Positions 1 through 5,697 of a stretch of DNA of 6,099 nt are shown here, piece by piece. Origin of the DNA: Hyphomicrobiaceae bacterium. Its GTDB lineage: Bacteria > Pseudomonadota > Alphaproteobacteria > Rhizobiales > Hyphomicrobiaceae. The notes under the pieces were generated by a model that ran no database searches, was not told where the DNA came from, and saw nothing but the letters and a program-made list of their open reading frames with translations. The stretch covers positions 1 through 6,099 of the forward strand of contig JAGRKR010000565.1 in assembly GCA_020442225.1 (NCBI GenBank). Direction: 5' to 3'. The translations under genes and the position numbers were made by a program. Positions within the stretch are counted from its first letter, which is position 1. Every line of letters begins with the position of its first letter.

Positions 1-1326
1 GGCGTGCGCGCCGCGCGCATCGCCGCGGGCCACGGCGCCAGGGTCGCGATCGCGGAGGAATACCGTATCGGCGGCACGTGTGTGATCCGGGGCTGTGTGC
101 CGAAGAAGCTGCTCGTCTACGCGAGCCGGTTCGCCGACGACTTCGAGGACGCCGCCGGCTTCGGCTGGACGGTGGGGCCGCGCTCCTTCGACTGGGCGAC
201 GCTGATCCGCAACAAGGACCGTGAGATCGACCGCCTGTCGGCGATCTATGCGCGGAACCTCGAGGCCTCCGGTGTCACCACCTTCACCTCGCGCGCGGAG
301 TTCGTCGACCGGCATACGCTGCGCCTCAAGGCCGACGGCCGCACCGTGACGGCGCATCGCGTGCTCGTCGCGACAGGCGGGCGGCCGTTCGTGCCCGACA
401 TCCCCGGCGCCCAGCACGCCATCACCTCGAACGAGGCATTTCATCTGCCCGCCCTGCCGAAGTCGCTGGTCGTCGTCGGCGGCGGCTACATCGCGGTCGA
501 GTTCGCGGGGATCTTCGCCGGGCTCGGTGCGGCCGTGACGCTGGTCTATCGCGGCACGCAGATCCTGCGCGGGTTCGACGACGACATGCGTGACGGCCTG
601 GCAGAGGAGATGGTGCGCCGCGGCATCGACATCGTGGTCGAGACGGACGTGACGGGGATCGCCCCGGACGGCGCCGGCCGGTTCGTCGCGCGGCTCGGCA
701 ATGGTCGCGAGATCGCAGCGGACCAGGTGATGTATGCCACGGGTCGCGTGCCGCACACGACCGGTCTCGGTCTCGAGGCGGCCGGCGTCGAGCGGGGCTG
801 GAACGGTCATGTGGTGGTGGATGAGCAGCAGCGCACCAACGTCGATACGATCTATGCCGTCGGTGACGTCTGCGACCGCGTGAACCTGACGCCCGTGGCG
901 ATCCGCGAGGGCCACGCTTTCGCCGACAGCGTGTACGGCCAGCGGCCCTGGCAGATCGATCACGACATGATCCCGACCGCGGTGTTCTCGACGCCGGAGA
1001 TCGGCACGGTCGGCTGGACGGAAGCAGAAGCACGCGAGAAGTGCGCGCATGTCGATATCTACAAGGCACGCTTCCGGCCGATGCGTCACACCCTGTCGGG
1101 CCGCGAGGAACGCATGGTGATGAAGCTCATCGTCGACGCCGAAAGCGATCGGGTCGTCGGCTGCCACATCCTGGGTCCCGATGCCGGCGAGATCGTGCAG
1201 ATGGCGGCGATCGCCATGCGCATGGGGGCCACGAAGGCGCAGTTCGACTCGACCATGGCGCTGCATCCCTCCGCGGCCGAAGAACTCGTGACGATGCGGC
1301 AGAAGTGGCAACCGCCGGCGGCGTGA
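1..1326 (+). CDS. gor: Glutathione-disulfide reductase, 5'-truncated by window edge
   Basis: This flavoenzyme of the cytosol reduces glutathione disulfide to GSH with NADPH. Numbering from the GTG at position 4 (really an internal Val; the frame is open to base 1), the redox-active disulfide is GGTCVIRGCVPKK (C26, C31). The NADPH-binding Rossmann motif is GGGYIAVEFAG (159-169). R183 and R189, in VYR and LRGFD, are the arginines that mark NADPH rather than NADH use in glutathione reductases. The second FAD motif is TIYAVGDV (282-289). The C-terminal dimerisation domain carries the catalytic His-Glu in HPSAAEE (H421, E426). Compared with the usual 450-465 residues, about 15-20 N-terminal residues are missing, including the start of the FAD GxGxxG loop, so the start codon lies upstream. 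The CxxxxC plus arginine pattern argues against lipoamide dehydrogenase or mercuric reductase. The intact active site suggests a functional gene. Confidence 0.95.
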   Translation, partial: GVRAARIAAGHGARVAIAEEYRIGGTCVIRGCVPKKLLVYASRFADDFEDAAGFGWTVGPRSFDWATLIRNKDREIDRLSAIYARNLEASGVTTFTSRAEFVDRHTLRLKADGRTVTAHRVLVATGGRPFVPDIPGAQHAITSNEAFHLPALPKSLVVVGGGYIAVEFAGIFAGLGAAVTLVYRGTQILRGFDDDMRDGLAEEMVRRGIDIVVETDVTGIAPDGAGRFVARLGNGREIAADQVMYATGRVPHTTGLGLEAAGVERGWNGHVVVDEQQRTNVDTIYAVGDVCDRVNLTPVAIREGHAFADSVYGQRPWQIDHDMIPTAVFSTPEIGTVGWTEAEAREKCAHVDIYKARFRPMRHTLSGREERMVMKLIVDAESDRVVGCHILGPDAGEIVQMAAIAMRMGATKAQFDSTMALHPSAAEELVTMRQKWQPPAA

Positions 1327-1359
1327 GACGCCTCTAGCGAACCGCGAGGGACGATTCCC

Positions 1360-1395
1360 CGTGGTGTTCGCGCCACGTCAAGCCGGCAATCGGCT
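1360..1395 (+). terminator. Two tandem hairpins downstream of gor, possible terminator
   Basis: Two short inverted repeats follow the gor stop after 33 nt. The first pairs CGTGGTG (1360-1366) with CGCCACG (1371-1377) around a TTCG tetraloop, seven pairs with one G-U. The second pairs AGCCG (1381-1385) with CGGCT (1391-1395) around GCAAT. The position suits transcript-end processing or termination for gor. Neither has a downstream U-tract, so a classical intrinsic terminator is not shown. They could instead belong to the leader of the next gene. Confidence 0.35.
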
Positions 1396-1410
1396 GTTCC
1401 CCAGTATTGA

Positions 1411-1474
1411 CCTCGTGTGCGGAGAATTTTTCCGGCTCACGAGGGTGAGAGATGCCGCGCGGTGAGTCGCGGCA
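1411..1474 (+). promoter_or_regulatory. Structured leader before the outer-membrane protein gene
   Basis: Two further inverted repeats lie directly upstream of the beta-barrel gene. CCTCGTG (1411-1417) pairs perfectly with CACGAGG (1438-1444), and inside it CGGA (1420-1423) pairs with TCCG (1431-1434), giving an interrupted hairpin with an A/T-rich loop. TGCCGCG (1453-1459) pairs perfectly with CGCGGCA (1468-1474) around an 8-nt loop, ending 27 nt before the ATG. A TTGACC that resembles a -35 box (1407-1412) abuts the first repeat, but no good -10 follows at the usual distance. The element could be an operator, a stabilising 5' UTR fold or a small RNA; the sequence does not decide between these. 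Confidence 0.35.
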
Positions 1475-1501
1475 CGCGATGCTGCAAGGGGGACGCAGGA
1501 C

Positions 1502-2191
1502 ATGCGGACGATACACTTCGGCGCCATGCTGGCTCTCGCGGTCGGGCTGGTTCTGTCACCTGCCGGTGCACGGGAGGCCGCCGCGCAGCATACCGAGGGC
1601 AACGGCAAGATCCGCTTTGGCTTCTTCCTCAACGGCCAGAACACTGATCGCCACGTGCGCGAGACGCCGATCCTCGCCCCGGCGATCGTCACGGACGGCT
1701 CGGCATCGTCCAGCGGGCTCGGCGTCGGCGGCTCGCTCGGCTACGACTACGTCTTCGGCCACCGCTGGATGCTCGGCATCGAGGCTGACGTCTCCCTGCT
1801 CGACGTCGGCACGAACTATCTCGGCCGCTCCTACCGCGACGACTACTTCGCCACGGCGCGCGGCCGCTTCGGCGTCTACGTGAACCCGAACTGGCTGCTC
1901 TACACCACCGTCGGCATTGGCTGGCTTGGCAAGCAGTGGAAAGACCCGGTCCTCAGGGGCGATGAGAGCAAGACGCTGACGGGCGTCACGGTCGGGGGCG
2001 GGCTCGAGGTACGCTGGTATCACATGACGCTGTTCGCCGAGTACCTCTATGCAGATTTCGGACGCTGGTCGTTCACCGGTCCGACGAGCCGGCTCGCGCT
2101 CGATGTGGAGTCGCACGCGATCCGCGGCGGCGTGAAATTTGCCATCGGCTACGACTACCGCGACGACTACCTGCGCGATCCCTACAAATAG
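1502..2191 (+). CDS. Small outer-membrane beta-barrel protein
   Basis: This is probably a porin-like or structural protein of the outer membrane, of the OmpA-like/Omp25-Omp31 beta-barrel type (229 aa). The N-terminus is a Sec signal: a hydrophobic stretch around residues 8-19, then AGA (21-23) or AAA (26-28) as likely cleavage sites. The mature part has alternating, glycine- and aromatic-rich strands typical of an eight-stranded barrel, for example LGVGGSLGYDYVFG (73-86), WMLGIEADVSLL (89-100), WLLYTTVGIGWLG (131-143), GVTVGGGLEVRWY (161-173), TLFAEYLYADFG (176-187) and IRGGVKFAIGYDY (207-219). AAGGGGGA (1486-1493) is a good Shine-Dalgarno 8 nt before the ATG. Unusually, the last strand is followed by a charged, tyrosine-rich tail (YRDDYLRDPYK) instead of ending on the aromatic residue used as the barrel-assembly signal. 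Exact function and ligand are not recognisable. Confidence 0.8.
   Translation: MRTIHFGAMLALAVGLVLSPAGAREAAAQHTEGNGKIRFGFFLNGQNTDRHVRETPILAPAIVTDGSASSSGLGVGGSLGYDYVFGHRWMLGIEADVSLLDVGTNYLGRSYRDDYFATARGRFGVYVNPNWLLYTTVGIGWLGKQWKDPVLRGDESKTLTGVTVGGGLEVRWYHMTLFAEYLYADFGRWSFTGPTSRLALDVESHAIRGGVKFAIGYDYRDDYLRDPYK
1831..1846 (+). repeat. Direct repeat copy 1 (YRDDY-coding, 16 nt)
   Basis: The sequence ctaccgcgacgactac occurs here and again, identical, at 2155-2170. Both copies are in the same reading frame of the beta-barrel gene and encode YRDDY at residues 111-115 and 219-223. The first lies in a predicted loop, the second in the C-terminal tail. Confidence 0.6.
2155..2170 (+). repeat. Direct repeat copy 2 (YRDDY-coding, 16 nt)
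   Basis: This is the second exact copy of the 16-nt sequence at 1831-1846. It overlaps the end of another shared stretch, tcggctacgactac (2145-2158), which also occurs at 1737-1750 and encodes GYDY. The tail thus looks like a mosaic of two earlier parts of the same gene. Confidence 0.6.
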
Positions 2192-2212
2192 GGTGGCGCA
2201 AGCCGGGGTGGG

Positions 2213-2241
2213 TTGCGACCGGGGCCCCGTGCCGCTATCTC
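2213..2241 (+). promoter_or_regulatory. Weak candidate sigma-70-type promoter for the SDR gene
   Basis: TTGCGA (2213-2218) is separated by 17 nt from TATCTC (2236-2241) in the 79-nt gap before the SDR gene. The boxes match the TTGACA and TATAAT consensus at four and three of six positions. The spacer contains a perfect GC palindrome, CGGGGCCCCG (2220-2229). The spacing is right but the match is weak, and the gene could equally be transcribed from upstream. Confidence 0.2.
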
Positions 2242-2270
2242 ATGCAGACCTTTGACGGTGTGAGGTCGGG

Positions 2271-3026
2271 ATGCATCGGCTCGCGGGACGGATCGCGCTT
2301 GTGACGGGAAGCGGGGCCGGCATTGGCCGGGCCATCGCCACGCTCTTTGCCCGGGAGGGCGCCCACGTCTACGTCACGGATGTCGACGAAGGTGCGGCCA
2401 GGACGGTTGCCGCGGACATCGTCGCCGCGGCGGGTGAGGCGACCGCGCTCGCCTGTGATGTGCGCGCGCCCGAGTCGATCAGGGCCATGCTCGGCGCCGT
2501 CGCGGCCGGCAGCGGACGCCTCGACATCCTCGTCAACAACGCCGGGCTCAACGTGCGCTCCGATTTCCGCCACATGGGCGATGACGACTGGCTGAAGATC
2601 CGCGAGACCAATCTCGACGGCGCGGTGCGCCTCGCCCGCGATGCGCTCGACCTGCTCAAGGTGTCCGGGAATGCCAGCATCATCAACATTTCTTCGATCA
2701 TGGCGCGGCGTGGCCTGCGCCAGCTTGCCGCCTACTCCGTGACGAAGGGGGCCATCTCAGCGCTGACGCGGGCCCTGGCTGTGGAGTACGCGCCGTTCGG
2801 TGTGCGCGTGAACACGCTCGCGCCGGGCTTCGTCGATACGAACCTGACGAGCCGCTTCGTGCGCAATCCGCTGGTCCGCAAGGCCCTGCTCGACCAGACG
2901 CCGCTCGGCCGCTTCGGCACGCCGCAGGACATCGCCAATGCCGCCTTGTTCCTGGCCAGTGACGAGTCCGCCTTCATGACCGGATCGGAGCTGACGATCG
3001 ACGGCGGCATGGCGGCAGGGCTCTAG
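2271..3026 (+). CDS. Classical SDR-family NAD(P)-dependent oxidoreductase
   Basis: This is a cytosolic short-chain dehydrogenase/reductase of 251 aa, the standard length for the classical (FabG-like) subfamily. The cofactor loop TGSGAGIG is at 12-19, D63 in CDV contacts the adenine in this family, and NNAG is at 89-92. The catalytic set is N114, S142 (in INISS), Y155 and K159 (YSVTK). D37 after the second strand (VTDVDE) indicates NAD(H) preference. The C-terminal PGFVDTNL (about 184-191) and the final [11 protein letters not shown] are typical. GAGG (2262-2265) is a suitable ribosome-binding site 5 nt before the ATG. The substrate cannot be read from sequence: SDRs of this type act on hydroxyacyl thioesters, sugars, steroids or small alcohols. 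A sugar transferase starts 4 nt after its stop, so co-expression is likely. It is not an extended SDR of the nucleotide-sugar epimerase/dehydratase type. Confidence 0.9.
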   Translation: MHRLAGRIALVTGSGAGIGRAIATLFAREGAHVYVTDVDEGAARTVAADIVAAAGEATALACDVRAPESIRAMLGAVAAGSGRLDILVNNAGLNVRSDFRHMGDDDWLKIRETNLDGAVRLARDALDLLKVSGNASIINISSIMARRGLRQLAAYSVTKGAISALTRALAVEYAPFGVRVNTLAPGFVDTNLTSRFVRNPLVRKALLDQTPLGRFGTPQDIANAALFLASDESAFMTGSELTIDGGMAAGL

Positions 3027-3030
3027 CCCC

Positions 3031-3696
3031 GTGGCCCGGACCAGCCTGCTCGCCAAGCGTGCCCTGGACCTCGGGATCGTCGTGCTGGCGGCGCCCGTCA
3101 TGGTTCCGGTGCTCGGTGTGCTGGCCGTGCTGGTGGCGCGCAAGCTCGGACGTCCCGTCTTCTTTCGCCAGACGCGGCCCGGGCGTGACGGGCGGCTCTT
3201 TTCGCTGGTCAAGTTCCGCACGATGACGGATGCGCGTGATGCGACCGGGGCGTTGTTGCCCGACGAGGCGCGCCTGACCGCGTTCGGACGCTGGTTGCGG
3301 GCCTCGAGCCTCGACGAGTTGCCGGAGCTCTGGAATGTGCTCAAGGGCGAGATGAGCCTCGTCGGCCCGCGGCCTCTGCTCGTCGAGTATCTGCCGCTCT
3401 ACGCCCCGGAGCAGGCGCGGCGGCACGAGGTGCCGCCCGGCATCACCGGCTGGGCGCAGATCAATGGCCGCAACGCCTTGAGCTGGGAGGACAAGTTCAA
3501 GCTGGACGTGTGGTATGTGGACAATCGCAGTCTGCTGCTCGATCTGCGGATTCTCGCCCTGACGGGCTGGGCCGTGCTCTCGCGCAAGGGCATCTCGGCC
3601 GAAGGGCATGCCACGGCGCCTCGCTTTAGCGGGACGCCCCCGCAGGACACCTCAGGGCGGCCCGAAAAGGAGCGCCCGCCGATCAAACCAATGTGA
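3031..3696 (+). CDS. PglC-like phosphoglycosyl transferase (bacterial sugar transferase)
   Basis: This is an inner-membrane monotopic phosphoglycosyl transferase that moves a phospho-sugar from a UDP-sugar to undecaprenyl phosphate, the first step of assembling a lipid-linked glycan. At 221 aa it is the minimal, PglC-sized form with no large N-terminal membrane domain. Residues about 12-36 form the re-entrant hydrophobic helix, with prolines at 22 and 26. The core follows as RQTRPGRDG (46-54), VKFRTM (60-65), the catalytic Asp-Glu pair D95-E96 in [32 protein letters not shown], then [13 protein letters not shown]. The order and wording closely resemble Campylobacter PglC, whose substrate is UDP-diNAcBac; the sugar used here is unknown. 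The last 25 or so residues are a hydrophilic, proline- and charge-rich tail beyond the core. The GTG start is the only in-frame choice near the SDR stop; GGCAGGG (3014-3020) is a plausible ribosome-binding site, suggesting translational coupling. Confidence 0.9.
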   Translation: MARTSLLAKRALDLGIVVLAAPVMVPVLGVLAVLVARKLGRPVFFRQTRPGRDGRLFSLVKFRTMTDARDATGALLPDEARLTAFGRWLRASSLDELPELWNVLKGEMSLVGPRPLLVEYLPLYAPEQARRHEVPPGITGWAQINGRNALSWEDKFKLDVWYVDNRSLLLDLRILALTGWAVLSRKGISAEGHATAPRFSGTPPQDTSGRPEKERPPIKPM

Positions 3697-3712
3697 TCCC
3701 CGCGCCAATCTC

Positions 3713-3738
3713 TTGGCACGATCCGCGTGCAGTAGACT
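3713..3738 (+). promoter_or_regulatory. Weak promoter-like sequence upstream of yceI-family gene
   Basis: TTGGCA (3713-3718, five of six to TTGACA) and TAGACT (3733-3738, four of six to TATAAT) lie in the gap between the sugar transferase and the YceI gene. The 14-nt spacer is too short for an ordinary sigma-70 promoter, so this is only a candidate. Confidence 0.2.
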
Positions 3739-3752
3739 GATACCCCGCATTG

Positions 3753-3772
3753 GCGCTGGTGCGTGCCAGCGC
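3753..3772 (+). terminator. Perfect 7-bp hairpin between sugar transferase and yceI-family gene
   Basis: GCGCTGG (3753-3759) pairs exactly with CCAGCGC (3766-3772) around TGCGTG. It lies 56 nt after the sugar transferase stop and 40 nt before the chosen YceI start. No U-tract follows. It may end or protect the upstream transcript, or fold in the YceI 5' UTR. Confidence 0.35.
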
Positions 3773-3799
3773 GCGCGGCGCCGGAATGAACAGCTCGAT

Positions 3800-3805
3800 G
3801 GAGAG
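3800..3805 (+). promoter_or_regulatory. Ribosome-binding site deciding the YceI start
   Basis: GGAGAG ends 7 nt before the ATG at 3813. The other in-frame ATGs (3786, 3798, 3828) have no comparable purine-rich site at a proper distance, and translation from the ATG at 3813 still gives a compact signal peptide. Confidence 0.5.
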
Positions 3806-3812
3806 AGCCCCG

Positions 3813-4424
3813 ATGGGTCCCCCAGGCATGCCGATCAAAGCCCTGCTGACGCTCGCCCTGCTCGCCATGGCCAGCGTGGCGGCACGCGCCGATACTTACG
3901 TGTTCGACAAGGGACACACATCCATCCGCTTCGCCTGGAACCATCTGGGCCTGTCCCGCCCGTCGGGCCGCTTCATGGACTTCGACGGCCGGCTCGAGTT
4001 CGACCCCACGCAACCCGAGAAGGGCCGCGTCGAGGTGACGATCAAGGTAGCCAGCGTGTGGACCGGTGTCGCGGCGCTGGATGATCACCTGAAGAAGGCG
4101 GACTATTTCGACGCCGAGCGCTTTCCCACGATCCACTTCAAGAGCACGGGTGTGCGCAAGACCGGCGACAAGACGGGTGAGGTGGCGGGCGACCTGACCA
4201 TCATGGGCATCACGAAGCCCGTGACGTTGCAGGTCACGTGGAATTTCACCGGTCCCCATCCCCTGGCCAGTCTCAATCCGAAGTACAAGGGCGTCTTCGC
4301 CTCCGGCTTCTCGGCACGCACGACGATCCGGCGCAGCGAATGGGGCATCAAGCGCTCGGTGCCGCTGGTCTCGGACGAGATCCTCATCGAGATCGAGACG
4401 GAGCTGAGCCGCAAGGAGGGCTGA
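3813..4424 (+). CDS. YceI-family periplasmic protein
   Basis: This is a secreted lipocalin-like beta-barrel of the YceI family. Characterised members bind a polyisoprenoid chain in the barrel, and others are induced by base or stress; the ligand here is unknown. With the ATG at 3813 the product is 203 aa. Residues 8-20 are the hydrophobic part of a Sec signal, with ARA (24-26) just before the mature start DTYVFDKGHTSIRF. Family hallmarks are HTSIRFAWNHLG (35-46), the conserved DDHLKKADYFDAERFP (90-105) followed by IHFKST, GDLTIMGITKPVTL (126-139), and a C-terminal WGIKR (178-182) preceding strands that end in LIEIETEL. No transmembrane cytochrome fusion is present. Starts at 3786, 3798 or 3828 are possible; 3813 is preferred because of the GGAGAG site. 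It follows the sugar transferase on the same strand but is separated by a 116-nt gap with a hairpin, so it may be its own unit. Confidence 0.92.
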   Translation: MGPPGMPIKALLTLALLAMASVAARADTYVFDKGHTSIRFAWNHLGLSRPSGRFMDFDGRLEFDPTQPEKGRVEVTIKVASVWTGVAALDDHLKKADYFDAERFPTIHFKSTGVRKTGDKTGEVAGDLTIMGITKPVTLQVTWNFTGPHPLASLNPKYKGVFASGFSARTTIRRSEWGIKRSVPLVSDEILIEIETELSRKEG

Positions 4425-4449
4425 GGGCGAGGCAGGGCGGTGCACGGCG

Positions 4450-4491
4450 GCGGCCTGCTGGCCGCGCCTGCGCCTCACGGCGCCGGGCAGG
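4450..4491. terminator. GC hairpins in the convergent intergenic gap
   Basis: The 88-nt gap between the convergent YceI and ligase genes holds GCGGCC (4450-4455) pairing exactly with GGCCGC (4460-4465) around TGCT, and then CCTGC (4467-4471) pairing with GCAGG (4487-4491). A two-sided terminator is expected here, but there is no U-tract in either direction. Confidence 0.35.
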
Positions 4492-4512
4492 TGCGAGCGT
4501 GCTAGCCGCTGG

Positions 4513-5670
4513 TCAAGGGCCGCCAGGCCCCGGTGAGGTCACGTCGCGCGTCTCGCTGACGAGTTGGTCGACGACCGCTTCCAGCGCCTGCTGGGGGTTC
4601 ATCCCGGCGGCGACGGCCGCATCATGGCAGGCGACCTGCCGGTCGGCGCTGGTGCCGCGCGCCACGATGGTGCGCACGTGAGCGACCTCGCGCGTGCAGC
4701 CGAGCGCGTCTGCGTCCTCCGCGACGAGCATCAGCAACTCCTCGATGAGCGCGCCCGCCGGCACCAGCTCACCCTTGCCAAAATCGAACATGCGGTCGGA
4801 CAGGCCATAGCGCTGGGCGCGCCAGCGGTTCTCTTCCAGCAGGAAGACCGGATAGAGCCTCCAGCTCAGGTTCGTGCGCCGCAGCCGGTACAGCATGCGG
4901 CAGATGCAGATGAACAGCGCGGCGATGGCAATGCCGTCGTCGAGGCGCGGACAGACGTCCGTAATGCGCATCTCGAGGGTCGGGAAGCGCGCGGACGGCC
5001 GCAGATCCCACCAGATCTTGGTGGCGTCCTCGATGACGCCTGCCTTGACGAGGACATCGATGGTGCGCGTGTATTCGCTCCATCCGGAGAAGCGCCCCGG
5101 CAGGCCCGTGCGCGGCACTTCGCCGAAGATGGCGAGACGGAACGATTTGAGCCCGGTATTTTCGCCCTCCCAGAACGGTGACGAGGTCGAAAGCGCCAGC
5201 AGGTGGGGCAGGAAGTAGCGGGCCTGGTTCATCAGATCGATGCGCAGGTCGTCGTTCTCGATGCCGACGTGCACGTGCATGCCGCTGACGACCATGCGCC
5301 GGGCCACGCCCTGAAGGTCGCGGGCGAGGTCGTGATAGCGCGCCTTGTCGGTGTGCTGTAGGCGCGACCAGCGGGCAAACGGGTGCGTTGATGCGGCAAT
5401 GGGCGCGAGGCCGTGGCTGCGGGCGACGTCGGCGACGGTGGTGCGCAGGTGTGCGAGCTCCGCCCGGGCGTCCTGGAGCGAGGAGCAGACGCGCGTGCCG
5501 ACCTCGATCTGCGATTGTAGAAATTCGGGACTGACCTGGCCCGCAAGCGCGGCCTGACAGGCGCTGAGAAGTGTTGCGGGTGGTTCGGGCACGAGATCGC
5601 GGCTCGTCAGATCGACAAGGTGATACTCCTCCTCGATGCCAATCGTGAATTTCGGTTCTTTGAGCGACAT
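4513..5670 (-). CDS. GCS2/YbdK-type carboxylate-amine ligase
   Basis: This is an ATP-dependent ligase of the glutamate-cysteine ligase 2 (GCS2) family, related to E. coli YbdK, which has only weak gamma-glutamylcysteine synthetase activity; the natural substrates of most members are unknown. At 385 aa it has the usual family length. Visible hallmarks are FTIGIEEEYHLVD (8-20) with the acidic triplet E13-E15, LQSQIEVGT (51-59), VSGMHVHVGIEND (128-140) with H132 and H134, WWDLRPSARFPTLEMRITD (220-238), EENRWRAQRYGL (279-290) and RGTSADRQ (338-345). The ATG at 5670 starts just before the conserved first strand. Its ribosome-binding site is weak (a GGGGG run about 10 nt upstream), compatible with read-through from the gene 27 nt upstream on the same strand. 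Calling it a true GshA would be over-reading; a peptide or amine ligation on another substrate is equally possible. Confidence 0.9.
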   Translation of the reverse strand: MSLKEPKFTIGIEEEYHLVDLTSRDLVPEPPATLLSACQAALAGQVSPEFLQSQIEVGTRVCSSLQDARAELAHLRTTVADVARSHGLAPIAASTHPFARWSRLQHTDKARYHDLARDLQGVARRMVVSGMHVHVGIENDDLRIDLMNQARYFLPHLLALSTSSPFWEGENTGLKSFRLAIFGEVPRTGLPGRFSGWSEYTRTIDVLVKAGVIEDATKIWWDLRPSARFPTLEMRITDVCPRLDDGIAIAALFICICRMLYRLRRTNLSWRLYPVFLLEENRWRAQRYGLSDRMFDFGKGELVPAGALIEELLMLVAEDADALGCTREVAHVRTIVARGTSADRQVACHDAAVAAGMNPQQALEAVVDQLVSETRDVTSPGPGGP

Positions 5671-5697
5671 GGTGGATTTGCCCCCGTCTCGACCGCG

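Noticed and set aside
4..6. GTG as the start codon of the glutathione reductase
   Set aside because: The frame is open to base 1 (a Gly codon precedes it) and the protein would lack the first FAD-binding strand and loop; the GTG is an internal valine in the GG-V-RAARIA segment.
1452..1883. Plus-strand frame of 143 codons starting upstream of the beta-barrel gene
   Set aside because: It is out of frame with the barrel protein, is S/A/R-rich and has no signal or motif; its start lies inside the leader hairpin.
1556..2116. Minus-strand frame of 186 codons opposite the beta-barrel gene
   Set aside because: The plus strand has a signal peptide, barrel strands and a ribosome-binding site; the antisense product is a low-complexity E/A/R/V-rich sequence typical of a shadow frame.
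2220..2229. Palindrome CGGGGCCCCG as a terminator after the beta-barrel gene
   Set aside because: It leaves no loop for a hairpin on its own, has no U-tract, and such G/C palindromes are expected by chance in this composition.
3713..3738. Sigma-54-like promoter (TTGGCACG followed by GTGCA)
   Set aside because: The GC of the -12 element is two bases further from the GG of the -24 element than the strict spacing allows, and the TTGC core is not intact.
3399..4478. Long minus-strand open frame (359 codons) across the sugar transferase and YceI genes
   Set aside because: It is antisense to two genes with clear family motifs, crosses their intergenic gap and shows no recognisable domain; long antisense frames are expected at this GC content.
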